From: Diaporthe sp. PMI_573
Taxonomy: Eukaryota; Ascomycota; Sordariomycetes; Diaporthales; Diaporthaceae
Direction of reading: 5' to 3'
DNA: 33,861 nucleotides
Assembly: GCA_021399435.1 (NCBI GenBank)
Contig: JAJTUP010000190.1
Coordinates: 1 to 33,861, forward strand
Shown here: positions 19,578 to 27,652 of the stretch, one piece after another
Layout: each line of letters opens with the position of its first letter
Position numbering within the stretch: position 1 is the stretch's first letter
Notes under the pieces: model-generated
Told to the model about the DNA's origin: nothing
Database searches by the model: none
Seen by the model: only the letters and a program-made list of their open reading frames with translations
Program-made: the position numbers and the translations under genes

Positions 19578-20158
19578 GAGCCGGTTGTGAGGAAAGGAGC
19601 GTTTAAGTAAGGACGTGGGACCAGGATGAAAGACCTTATTGGGATGCTTGCACATTAAATGTGCAGCGTGTCTATCATTTACATGAAAGATAAAGCAGAC
19701 GCACTGGAATAATTCTGGTAATCGATTCTATTTACCATAATCGTCATATAGTGCGAAATTATGTTCGTGATAATCGTTCCAGTACAGTATGCTCTGTATA
19801 GATAAAACTGGAATTTACATCTAAACTCCTTATTTAATTACTTCGTATCAGACCCTACCCAGCCGGCGAAAACTGTGACAAAGGGCCCAAATTTGAATAC
19901 CCGCCAAAACTTTTCAATTCAAACTATAAGGTGATCAGAGCTGATGATTTCACATATGGATTAAGTTAATCCATATGGAACGTTCCATATGGATTACCCG
20001 TATTCCATACAAGATGACCGTATTCCATACGTATGGAAATACACCGGAAAATTGTTTACCCTTGCGTACCTTGGTTGGTCCCGCCGCGACGGGTAAAAAG
20101 ACCTCTTCTTTTCCCTTAGGAATCGCGTCTCGATTTAGTTCGACCAGCAGAAGTGCAA
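19578..20158. other. Intergenic; upstream region of a hAT relic with CCATATGG palindromes
   Basis: No gene. It contains the palindrome cluster at 19,953-20,040 (listed separately). The segment from about 19,950 to 20,158 probably belongs to the 5' end of the hAT relic whose coding begins at 20,159. Confidence 0.45.
19953..20040. repeat. Palindromic CCATATGG / GTATTCCATAC cluster
   Basis: 19,971-19,992 is a perfect 22-bp palindrome (CCATATGGAA + CGTTCCATATGG). It overlaps a second palindrome at 19,953-19,977 (12-bp arms around one central base). GTATTCCATAC then appears twice, the second time followed by its near-complement GTATGGAAATAC. This fits the subterminal repeats of a hAT element. Confidence 0.7.
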
Positions 20159-20611
20159 ATGTCCTCCCTTGCTTTGTTTGCTTCTAGCGATGGCACGCGC
20201 TCTGTAGCGCCTGTTTTGTCAGCCTCTGAGCTGCCGTCATTCGCGAGCCCTGCTCCACAAATTGCGTCAAGCTTAAACGGTCGGATGACGCGAAAACGCA
20301 AGACGACAGCAAACACTTGGGCCCATACACGCAAACCTTAAAACTCAGAGCCAGCCCGTTGCTCTTGCAAAAATAAGAAGATCTACTACTACATGCACTA
20401 TATAGATCCAACCTATTTGACGACTGTCTTAACTACTTTCCGCCAGTACTTGTGTAAAGTCCACGGGATTGAGTTGGACTCCTATAACCACCCTGTCAAG
20501 AAGCAGCGCGACAGCCTTATTCAGGATCTTTTCGCAAAGGCCGGAGAGCTAAGTACTGCAAAGCAGTTGATGAGACAGGAAGACACTCTTAGAGCTGCAG
20601 TCAATCAGAAG
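20159..20611 (+). pseudogene. N-terminal part of a hAT transposase (BED finger decayed)
   Basis: The frame from the ATG at 20,159 reads MSSLALFASSDGTRSV, then MTRKRKTTANTWAHTR, an in-frame TAA at 20,339-20,341, and continues in the same phase. TTVLTTFRQYLCKVHGIELD and HPVKKQRDSLIQDLF are the BED-finger region of a fungal hAT family. Cysteines expected near YYYMHYIDPTY are Tyr or absent, as TGC to TAC changes would give. Homology ends at about 20,611, directly before the 3' end of the hAT on the opposite strand. The same family supplies the C-terminal relic at 3,609-5,160. Confidence 0.7.
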
Positions 20612-20625
20612 TTGATATACTATGC

Positions 20626-23013
20626 CTAATCAGGTAATTTGTATAGACCTCTTGGTGTAGAAATCCCGCGCAAGATCTTTGAAGTAATCCAATTCTTCTG
20701 TATCATCTCAGCTTCAACTGTGTCATCGCCGAGGCCGTTGCGCTTGTCAGTGATGAGCTCACTACCGTCAGAGAATACGCGCTCTGGCTCTGCGCTCATC
20801 GCTGGCGTGCTGAAGATGTTAAGAGCAAGTTTGCTGAGAATAGGCCATACGTGGCGTCGGTCCACCCACCACGCCAGAGGATTCTTAACGGTCATGTCAT
20901 CCTTCGACGGCACCTGCTTTATCCAGATCTCCCACTCAGTCTCCACCTTCCTCCTCTTGCCACGGCGTGGTCGATCTGTTGTATGGCCCCAAGCATCGAA
21001 TTCGTCATCGATTGTCGGCGAGGAAGAAGGAGAGGTCTCGGCTTGGTCGACGTGCTCAGTGGCCACCGTGACTGCGGCGAAGCGATCGTAATATACAGTA
21101 AGCTCCTTCTCTGCTGTCTTTATCCAATCCTCTCGCTTCCACCACTTCTCCCTGAAGTATTCGAATTGGTAGGCTGGGTGGAGGGCGATGGCCATGCGGT
21201 AGATAGGCGACTGGTCGGTAAGCTCGTAGTAGGTGTTGATCTTTGACCATGCAGCGAGCACACCGGCGGAGTAGTAGGGAGGAAGGGCATCCTCATTATC
21301 TGCATCCATGGCGTCAATCTCTTCTTTGACGCTCTCAAGCTTCGTAAGCAGGAAGTCCATGGCGTAGAGTACTTGCCACACCGAGCCTTGGCCACCCTCG
21401 TTGCCCTCGCTATCTGCACGGCTTTGTAGTCGCTTCGTGAGTCGCTCGAAAGGCTGCAGGAGCTTATAGAAGAGCTCAAGATCGTGCCAATCAGCCTCGG
21501 CGAGGAAGTCATTCTTGTGCTTGTCGTTTTTATCTGGAGGCTTCCACTGCGCCTGGTAGAGATCGATGGCAGGGCGACACTTAAGAGCACGCTCGATCAT
21601 GTAATATGTCGCGTTCCATCGAATGCCACCGTCATTGAGGAGCACGCCGACGAAGAGATTGCCGTCGCTCGTCTTCGTGACGCGCATGCGAGCTCTCAAC
21701 ACCTCGCGACGCGCGTCGTTGCGATTAATGTAGATAACGAGGTTGTGCAGCTTGCCAATGACGCCTTTGAGGCTCCAGAGAGCTACACGCTGCTCCTCCG
21801 AAGCCTCAATAAGATTCTTCTCCCATGCGCTGATGCCTTCGCCAAATAAGAGAGCCTTAACGACGAGATTAATAATATGGCCGATACAGCGAATACGGTC
21901 TGCTTCTGGATCGATCGAGGAGAAGGAACGCTGTAACGCTTCGAGGCATTTGTCGTTATCACCAGCGTTATCCATAACGAAGGAGCCGAGCTTCTCGCCG
22001 ATGCTGTATTGTAGAATTACTGGCTTTACCAGAGCTGCGAGGTCGTCGCCGGTGTGACCGCCATAACGTCGTGGGAAGCCGAGGAGGAGTGTTCGAGGAT
22101 GACCTTTGCCGTCGACGAAGTGTGCGCATACAGCGACGTATTCTCTGCGATTGTGAGCTCGCCATCCATCGATCGAGAGGTTGATGTTGCTGAGTGCAGA
22201 CTGCACCAATTCGATGATGAATGGCAAGCGTGCTGCCATCGAATCCTTCACCCACTGCGAGAGCGTTGAGTGATGCGTTGGCAACAGGCGTGCGAGCGAA
22301 GGCTTGCCGTATGTGAGTAAATCAGTGGTCGCCTCGTCCGTGACTTCTCGGTAGCTGAGGCGTAGCTTGATGGCCCAGTCAATAAGCTTTTGCTTATATT
22401 CATCCTCATTAAATGGCATGACGAGCTGGAAGACTTCTGCGGCGTTGTTGGCGTCGATATCGTCGTCATCGATGGTCGAATTCGAAGGCCTTTTGATATT
22501 GTGGAACTCTATAAGATGCTGGATTGCAGCAGTCGTCGATTCTGCAGCAAATAGCTGACTGATATACCGCTTCTTGGTATGGCAATCGGCGCAGAGGAAG
22601 TACTTGTCATTACTATGCTGCAGCTCGGCTCCATATGAATAGATCCATGAGACCTTTACTCGTCTGCCCACGCTCCTCTTGTCCCGTATGCGATATTGTA
22701 TACCCTTGAGAATCGTGCCATCGTGCCGCCGAAGCACGCCCCAATCAATTGGGAACGAGAGAGAGTGTGGAGGGCAGGTAGATCGATGGAGAGATTGCTC
22801 TACATCTGACGTTTGCTCGGTCGACAATAGCAGCTCGTTTGGGTCAGTAGATTGCCTTGAAGAAGACATCGTAGATAAGCTTCGAGTACTTGATGGCCGA
22901 CTTGGGCCCCAGAACGCGTGTAGCGACATAATAACGCGTCGATTCGACGGGTTGTTGATAGACATTTGATGGAGAAAGAGTAGGGTTTTATTTCGCCCGG
23001 GGACACACCTCAT
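20626..23013 (-). CDS. hAT transposase, uninterrupted 795-codon ORF
   Basis: Intronless frame from the ATG at 23,013 (Met17 at 22,965 is an alternative start). A BED-like finger has C141, C144, H166 and H171. The RNase-H-like core shows Asp282 (LSIDGWRAH) and Asp348 (FVMDNAGDN), then RCIGHIINLVVKALLFG and an insertion domain. The C-terminus is the hAT dimerisation region (NPLAWWVDRRHVWPILSKLA, then FSTPAMSAEPERVFSDGSEL). The product should bind element ends and excise or insert DNA in the nucleus. No stop or frameshift is visible. However, only about 14 bp separate its stop from the relic at 20,611, and a Fot1 TIR begins 70 bp before its start. I see no hAT TIRs or target duplication, so the element is probably truncated and could act only in trans. 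Confidence 0.88.
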   Translation of the reverse strand: MRCVPGRNKTLLFLHQMSINNPSNRRVIMSLHAFWGPSRPSSTRSLSTMSSSRQSTDPNELLLSTEQTSDVEQSLHRSTCPPHSLSFPIDWGVLRRHDGTILKGIQYRIRDKRSVGRRVKVSWIYSYGAELQHSNDKYFLCADCHTKKRYISQLFAAESTTAAIQHLIEFHNIKRPSNSTIDDDDIDANNAAEVFQLVMPFNEDEYKQKLIDWAIKLRLSYREVTDEATTDLLTYGKPSLARLLPTHHSTLSQWVKDSMAARLPFIIELVQSALSNINLSIDGWRAHNRREYVAVCAHFVDGKGHPRTLLLGFPRRYGGHTGDDLAALVKPVILQYSIGEKLGSFVMDNAGDNDKCLEALQRSFSSIDPEADRIRCIGHIINLVVKALLFGEGISAWEKNLIEASEEQRVALWSLKGVIGKLHNLVIYINRNDARREVLRARMRVTKTSDGNLFVGVLLNDGGIRWNATYYMIERALKCRPAIDLYQAQWKPPDKNDKHKNDFLAEADWHDLELFYKLLQPFERLTKRLQSRADSEGNEGGQGSVWQVLYAMDFLLTKLESVKEEIDAMDADNEDALPPYYSAGVLAAWSKINTYYELTDQSPIYRMAIALHPAYQFEYFREKWWKREDWIKTAEKELTVYYDRFAAVTVATEHVDQAETSPSSSPTIDDEFDAWGHTTDRPRRGKRRKVETEWEIWIKQVPSKDDMTVKNPLAWWVDRRHVWPILSKLALNIFSTPAMSAEPERVFSDGSELITDKRNGLGDDTVEAEMIQKNWITSKILRGISTPRGLYKLPD

Positions 23014-23187
23014 GGGGCCATTGCGCTAAGCTGTTTACGTTTCGTACAGTGCGATTTACGTCGATTCTGGTGGGTTTAACGTAATCTACCACCCACTCGA
23101 TCGGACCACCCACTCGATCGTTTTTCCCGCACTGCACCCACCACTCTGACTGCAGACGCACCTTACTCGGCCGTCCCGACGGCAAAT

Positions 23188-24681
23188 ATGCCTAAGGCTC
23201 TCTTACACGAAGGCCGCATCCAATCGGCGATTGAGGCACTGAAGTCACAGCAGATTCAAAGTATTAAAGGTGCTGCAGCAGCATATGACGTCCCATACTC
23301 GACACTTCAGAATCGTCTCAAGGGACGCGTCTCGCGTCAACAATCGCAGGTCACGCGTCGAAAGCTTCTCCCCACCGAAGAAGCTGCCTTGATCCAATGG
23401 ATCGAGTCATTGGACAACCGTGGCATGTCGCCAACAATTGCATATATTCGACAAATGGCTGATCTTCTCATCCTTGAGCGCGGAAGCCTTATTACCCTCG
23501 ATGCGTCTGTCACAACGACTCCGGACCCCAAGACTACTGTTGGCGAGAACTGGGTCCGACGACTCCTTAAGCGGCAACCCCACCTGATATCCAAGTATTC
23601 TCGAAAGTATGACTACCAACGAGCTCTATGCGAAGACCCAAAGAAGATATCAGCATGGTTTCAGCGTGTTAGGGACAATATTGAGGAAAATGGTATCCTT
23701 GACTGTGATATTTACAATGTTGACGAAACTGGCTTTCAAATGGGGGTGGCAAGTACGGCTAAGGTGGTAACTCGATCTGACCGGAGGAATCGACCTGTTG
23801 TCGTTCAGCCTGGGAATCGGGAGTGGACTACTGTCTTCGAATGTATTAATGCAGCTGGTTGGAGCCTTGATCCAATGATCATTTTCACCGGCAAGGTACA
23901 TATATCGAAATGGTACGAAGACTCTCCGGTGCCAAAGACCTGGCGCGTTGCCGTTAGCGATAACGGCTGGACAACAGATGACCTTACCCTCGAATGGCTT
24001 ACAGAGGTGGTTTTCGAGCCTCAAACTCGAAGCCGAACAGTTGGTCGGTACCGACTTCTCCTTCTTGATGGCCACGGGAGCCACCGGACTGCTGCATTCG
24101 ACCGATTCTGTAAGGAGCGATTGATTCTCACTGAGGCTATGCCACCGCACTCATCGCACCGTACGCAACCTCTTGATGTTGGCTGCTTCTCAGTCCTTAA
24201 GCGAGCATATGGCGACCTTGTCAAGGCGATGATAGCGGTTGGGGTTCATCATATTGACAAGCCAAACTTTCTTGAGCTTTTACTTGGGGCTCGAAAGAAG
24301 ACCTTCACCTCGAAGAATATCAAAAGCAGCTTTTCAGCAACTGGAATCGTCCCTCTCGATCCAAGTCGGGTACTCGACCGGCTCCAAATTGTCATACGAA
24401 CGCCAAGTCCACCAGCCCCTGAGCTACCAGCCCCCCCAAGTTCAGCATTACCCCTCAAAACTCCAGCGAATATCGTTGAGCTTGAACGTATACGGAAGCA
24501 GCGGCAAAAGACAATTAGTCCTACAGATCGAGTATTCCAGAAGATGGTCAAAGGGTGCCAGATGGCCATGCATCACGCTGTTCTCTTGAGCGAAGAGAAC
24601 TCACGGCTCCGGGCTGAAAATGCTCGGCAGAAGAAAAAACGGGCACAGCGTCGAGCCTTCCTCCAACTGGAGGGACTATGA
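23188..24681 (+). CDS. Fot1/pogo-like DD35D transposase
   Basis: Intact 497-residue frame. Residues about 10-50 form a Psq-type helix-turn-helix (IKGAAAAYDVPYSTLQNRLK). Residues about 60-145 are a CENP-B/Tc5-type DNA-binding domain (GENWVRRLLKRQPHLISKYS). The DDE_1 catalytic domain has Asp179 (YNVDETGFQMG), Asp294 (LLLLDGHGSH) and Asp330 (HRTQPLDVGCF). There are 35 residues between the last two, so DD35D as in Fot1 elements. NREWTTVFECINAAGW and SDNGWTTDDLTLEWL are also family hallmarks. A Pro-rich linker and a basic coiled C-terminus (RLRAENARQKKKRAQRR) follow. The stop TGA overlaps the ATG of the next ORF as ATGA. It looks catalytically competent. Confidence 0.93.
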   Translation: MPKALLHEGRIQSAIEALKSQQIQSIKGAAAAYDVPYSTLQNRLKGRVSRQQSQVTRRKLLPTEEAALIQWIESLDNRGMSPTIAYIRQMADLLILERGSLITLDASVTTTPDPKTTVGENWVRRLLKRQPHLISKYSRKYDYQRALCEDPKKISAWFQRVRDNIEENGILDCDIYNVDETGFQMGVASTAKVVTRSDRRNRPVVVQPGNREWTTVFECINAAGWSLDPMIIFTGKVHISKWYEDSPVPKTWRVAVSDNGWTTDDLTLEWLTEVVFEPQTRSRTVGRYRLLLLDGHGSHRTAAFDRFCKERLILTEAMPPHSSHRTQPLDVGCFSVLKRAYGDLVKAMIAVGVHHIDKPNFLELLLGARKKTFTSKNIKSSFSATGIVPLDPSRVLDRLQIVIRTPSPPAPELPAPPSSALPLKTPANIVELERIRKQRQKTISPTDRVFQKMVKGCQMAMHHAVLLSEENSRLRAENARQKKKRAQRRAFLQLEGL

Positions 24682-24902
24682 CAGTTGGAGAGGCGATAGG
24701 TCAGCTTGAGGCCAAGAAGGCCCCTCAAAAGAGCTCTCATCGGGAGGTACGGGTGGAGGGGGGAGGAGCCGATGGACCAAACTCAGCTGTACCGCCAGTT
24801 CGGAAGCGTGCACCATGGAAGTGCAGCATTTGTGCCTCAACTGAACATACTGCTAGGAAGTGCCCTAGTAATAAGGTCTCGATTAATATAACTCTAGAGT
24901 AG
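24678..24902 (+). CDS. Zinc-knuckle ORF overlapping the Fot1 transposase stop
   Basis: A 74-codon frame whose ATG overlaps the transposase stop (ATGA). It encodes a C-x2-C-x4-H-x4-C knuckle (CSICASTEHTARKC) near its end. In many fungal pogo-like transposases this knuckle forms the C-terminus of the same protein, after a stretch like the TVGEAIGQLEAKK here. The two ORFs are offset by one base, so this is either a one-base indel that split a fused gene, or coupled termination-reinitiation or frameshifting. No classic slippery heptamer is visible at the junction. Confidence 0.6.
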   Translation: MTVGEAIGQLEAKKAPQKSSHREVRVEGGGADGPNSAVPPVRKRAPWKCSICASTEHTARKCPSNKVSINITLE

Positions 24903-25017
24903 ATTGGATGTTTTCTTATATTGTGAGGTGGACCTGAAGTCAAAGATGGTGGGGTGCGGGGCGGAAAAGCGATCGAGTCGGTGGTCCGATCGAGTTGGTG
25001 GTAGATTGCCTTCCGTT

Positions 25018-25182
25018 AGGAAGGTCTTTCTTATTCGCGCCCGACCCTTCACACCCTGAGTCCCCGCCCGTCCCTGGCCTCTGATTGGTTGCAAAGTTGG
25101 CTACTTTCTGATTGGCTAATAAAACGGCTTCTGATTGGCTCCGCTCTCCGTTTTTACTGTCAACGAAACGGAGATTTGCCTC
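25018..25182. repeat. Three CTGATTGG (CCAAT-type) repeats
   Basis: CTGATTGG occurs three times between about 25,081 and 25,140 with spacings of about 25 bp (CTGATTGGTTGC, CTGATTGGCTAA, CTGATTGGCTCC). These read as inverted CCAAT boxes. Neighbouring transcription units are decayed, so I cannot assign them to a gene. Confidence 0.4.
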
Positions 25183-25374
25183 CTAACCTTGCTTCCCATG
25201 CCTGACCTCAAACCGCTCAACCGTCTGTCTTGCTAGCTCTTTTAATCGATCGACCCCTTCTATGAGCTCCGGATACATCCGCGCCTGTTCGAAGTGCTCC
25301 CTTGGCATTGGCTGTACAAGCCGTATGTCCCGCAACCGCTTGCACCGTGACAATTGCACGTACAAGCTAAGCAC
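25183..25374 (-). pseudogene. Pif1/Helitron-like helicase C-terminal fragment
   Basis: The frame reads LSLYVQLSRCKRLRDIRLVQ, which resembles the last conserved motif of Pif1-type helicases, including Helitron helicases ('..YVQLSRc.sl.glyLl.p'). A helical tail (ELIEGVDRLKELARQTVERF) follows. Earlier helicase motifs are not found upstream on the strand. The unrecognised ORF at 25,367-25,885 ends where this begins, in another frame. The assignment rests on one motif. Confidence 0.45.
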
Positions 25375-25885
25375 GTCGCACTTCTTCGCTGTCTTCCAGC
25401 GTAGCTAGCACCTCTTCGGCCGTACGAATAGGTTGCTCTGCACGACCACGCTCAACGGCCGACACATAGTATCCAGTCCGGATTTGGTCCTCCGCGCTCA
25501 GCTCGTATGGGACCATGCTATCGAATATAGCTTGCGGCACCTCGACCTTGCCATTGGATAGTTGGATATATTGCTCCGCTTTCTCCGCCAGTTTCTTGCT
25601 GCTGAGACCAGCCCAGTTGATTTCAAGTAGACATGGCGCTTGGACTTCTCCATTTTCGGAGAAACATTCCATAAAGAAATAGGATTCGTCTGGTGCTTTC
25701 TTGTCCCTTACTCCGTGAAACTTTACTCTTGTGTCTCTTTTACTCCCAATGTTCGCAGCAGCGTCTTTCAACTCCAAACTAATATTTTCGGGCCCTTCTT
25801 TCCTATTTGCTATTTCACGTATTTTGTCACGGATGAGCATATTCATGAGATGAGAAAATACGCCATGCAACGGCTGCGTCAACAT
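25367..25885 (-). CDS. Unrecognised ORF, 172 codons
   Basis: I do not recognise this protein. It has charged helical stretches (MLIRDKIREIANRKEGPENI), a segment with mixed aromatic and hydrophobic residues (SYFFMECFSENGEVQAPCLL) and a C-terminal half rich in Glu/Ala (SAVERGRAEQPIRTAEEVLA). No signal peptide or membrane segment is visible. It overlaps the start of the helicase-tail frame by 8 bp. The ORF may continue upstream through an intron, since the phase stays open beyond the ATG. It could belong to a decayed Helitron or retroelement; that is inference from position only. Confidence 0.35.
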   Translation of the reverse strand: MLTQPLHGVFSHLMNMLIRDKIREIANRKEGPENISLELKDAAANIGSKRDTRVKFHGVRDKKAPDESYFFMECFSENGEVQAPCLLEINWAGLSSKKLAEKAEQYIQLSNGKVEVPQAIFDSMVPYELSAEDQIRTGYYVSAVERGRAEQPIRTAEEVLATLEDSEEVRRA

Positions 25886-26609
25886 GAGAATTGAGAACTC
25901 GCTCCAGGAGGTCGAATACTCGTACCTGAGTCCCTATTAGATATCATTTCGGTATGTTGATAAAGCCAAACACACCTACAGAAGCTGGTTGTCAAAACAG
26001 TGTGCTAGCTCTTTGTCCCCGTTTCGTCGAATTCTATCAACGAAATAGTTGTACTCGTTTGGTTTGACTTTCTACGTTTTGATCTCCTGGTCGGTCTCCT
26101 TGGCCTGACTTTTGCGGATTTTGTTGATCTCTTTGATGATGTTGCTTCCAAGGGCCACGGTGGCTTTAGACACTTTTAACTTGACCACCGTGAGGCGACT
26201 CTTCCTGATCTCCTCGGCTGTTGTGGTCCCACAAGGTCCTGAGGCCTTAGACACCAAGGAGTGGCTTTTCTGGCGTGCCATAATCTCTTTTGACTGGGGG
26301 GGGTGGGGGGACCGATTCAATATCTCCAGGCGCTGAGGCCGAATCAGGGCTTCCAAGTCGATGAATTGATGTAGATCACTGAGAGGGGAGGAGGGGAGTG
26401 ACAGGAGGAGGAGGACGGGCTTCAAGTGTTGGGCCAACTGACAAGCTCAGTGACATTGTTGGTGTTGTGGATTTGGTGACTGGTTTCGTTGTTCAAAATA
26501 GATTTGAGAATTCTATTTGAGCTAGAAACAGCAGAACACAGCGGTATGAGGAAATGAAACGAGGAGAAGACGCTAGAAGAGTGTCGCTCGTAGAGCCAGG
26601 TCGTTTTCA
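25886..26609. other. Region with a weak minus-strand ORF, not recognised
   Basis: A 121-codon minus frame at 26,072-26,437 encodes a basic segment (RKSRLTVVKLKVSKATVALG and IIKEINKIRKSQAKETDQEI). A nearby minus-strand ATG (about 26,456) starts MSLSLSVGPTLEARPPPP in a different phase, so an intron or frameshift may connect them. No domain is recognised. It may be a 3' continuation of the Gag relic upstream. Confidence 0.25.
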
Positions 26610-27306
26610 TTATGGTGTGGGAGAGTTGTGCCATAAAATTTGTTGTGTTTCGTTGGCCCTTACGCGTGTTGTTGTATGAGAATGCTGTTGCCTAGCAACC
26701 TTAATCTTCCATGCCGGCAAGGATGTGAAATATTTGGAGAAGTTGGCGCACACAGACATTGAATCCAGCCGGAGGCAGGCGCTCACCATTGCTGCAAATG
26801 TATTGGGGGGTTCAAGTTGAACCTTGAGCAGCTGCCCAATTGCGCTGGGCTGAAGGCCACGTTCGAGGTACTTCATCTTTTCTTCATCATCCCAGCTTGC
26901 TGCCTCGCCCTTAGAAAGCAACCTCTGGACTTTTGTAAAGTAATCTACGAATGACTCGTTTGCACCCATCTCCAGTTCAAAGCTATGGTTGGATGGTTCC
27001 TGGCTTTTTTCCAGCCCCGCCCGCAAGCTTTTTAAATGGTTTAAGAGTTGTTGGTGATCATAGGTACCAGTGATATCGGCTATGTTCAGCGTGCTCAGTA
27101 CTTGTGCTTTTACGTTTGGTCCAAGGTGCGCATAGATGTAAAAGAAAATGATCTTCTCTCGCAACAGGTTCTCTTCTTCAGAAGTACTTGTTGCCTTCTC
27201 AAGCTGAAGCTTAGCAGTTAGGTACGGTATCCATATGTCGTAATCCGTGATTTCGTCGAGCTTGTCGGGGTCGGGAAGAGCACCGGGTATGACCTTCTTC
27301 GGCTGT
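26610..27306 (-). pseudogene. Ty3/Gypsy-like Gag fragment
   Basis: The minus frame, open from the hAT target site down to 26,610, reads VIPGALPDPDKLDEITDYDI and then WIPYLTAKLQLEKATSTSEE. The retrotransposon Gag domain follows (SFELEMGANESFVDYFTKVQ RLLS, then MKYLERGLQPSAIGQLLKVQ). There is no CCHC knuckle or protease after it. Upstream, the frame is interrupted by the hAT at 27,315-30,296. With that element removed, it joins in phase to a Tc1/mariner relic rather than to the rest of a gag. Confidence 0.65.
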
Positions 27307-27314
27307 ATTCCCTT
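27307..27314. repeat. Target-site duplication, left copy (ATTCCCTT)
   Basis: ATTCCCTT at 27,307-27,314 is identical to 30,297-30,304 and flanks the hAT element exactly. Confidence 0.9.
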
Positions 27315-27339
27315 CAGGGTTCAAATCCATACCACGAAA

Positions 27340-27480
27340 TCCACATATGGATCCATAATGTGGATCCATATCCATTCCATTCCATTCCACGCGGGCTTCT
27401 GCATTTCCATATCCACGCCACGGAGCCCCTTCCACATGTTCCATATGTGGAAATTGTGGAAAGGAATGGACATTTTTGGT
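27340..27480. repeat. Left subterminal repeat region of the hAT
   Basis: Contains CACATATGGATCCATAATGT, three tandem CCATT units, CATTTCCATATCCACGCCAC and an inverted TTCCATATGTGGAA. Matching motifs recur near the other end. Such arrays are known transposase-binding regions in hAT elements; that role here is inference. Confidence 0.7.
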
Positions 27481-27652
27481 GGGGTTTGAAAATACCTGGA
27501 TTTCCTTGTGAAATAGCGCATACCCTAAGTACCTTCGATCGCCCACAACAACAAAATAAAAACGATTTTCCACCCCGTTTTATCCGTACACAAAGTTAAA
27601 CAAGTCTATTCTGGGAGGTTTTACTGTTACGACCTTACTACCTCAAATCGAA

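Larger units (their letters stand above)
23083..25017 (+). mobile_element. Fot1/pogo-type element with long imperfect TIRs
   Basis: Left end 23,083 to about 23,165 and right end about 24,930 to 25,017 are inverted repeats. The outer 41 bp match at 38 positions, starting AATCTACCACC. Each TIR holds two tandem copies of a 17-bp unit (ACCACCCACTCGATCGG at 23,088 and 23,105). The element is about 1.94 kb and carries an intact transposase ORF and a zinc-knuckle ORF. A TA precedes the left TIR but the right flank reads TG, so the usual TA duplication is not clean. Confidence 0.8.

Noticed and set aside
23337..24569. Several open frames antisense to the Fot1 transposase
   Set aside because: Codon-phase shadows of an intact transposase gene.
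27315..27330. tRNA gene suggested by GGTTCAAATCC
   Set aside because: No A box, acceptor stem or cloverleaf around it; it is the hAT terminal repeat and occurs inverted at the other end.
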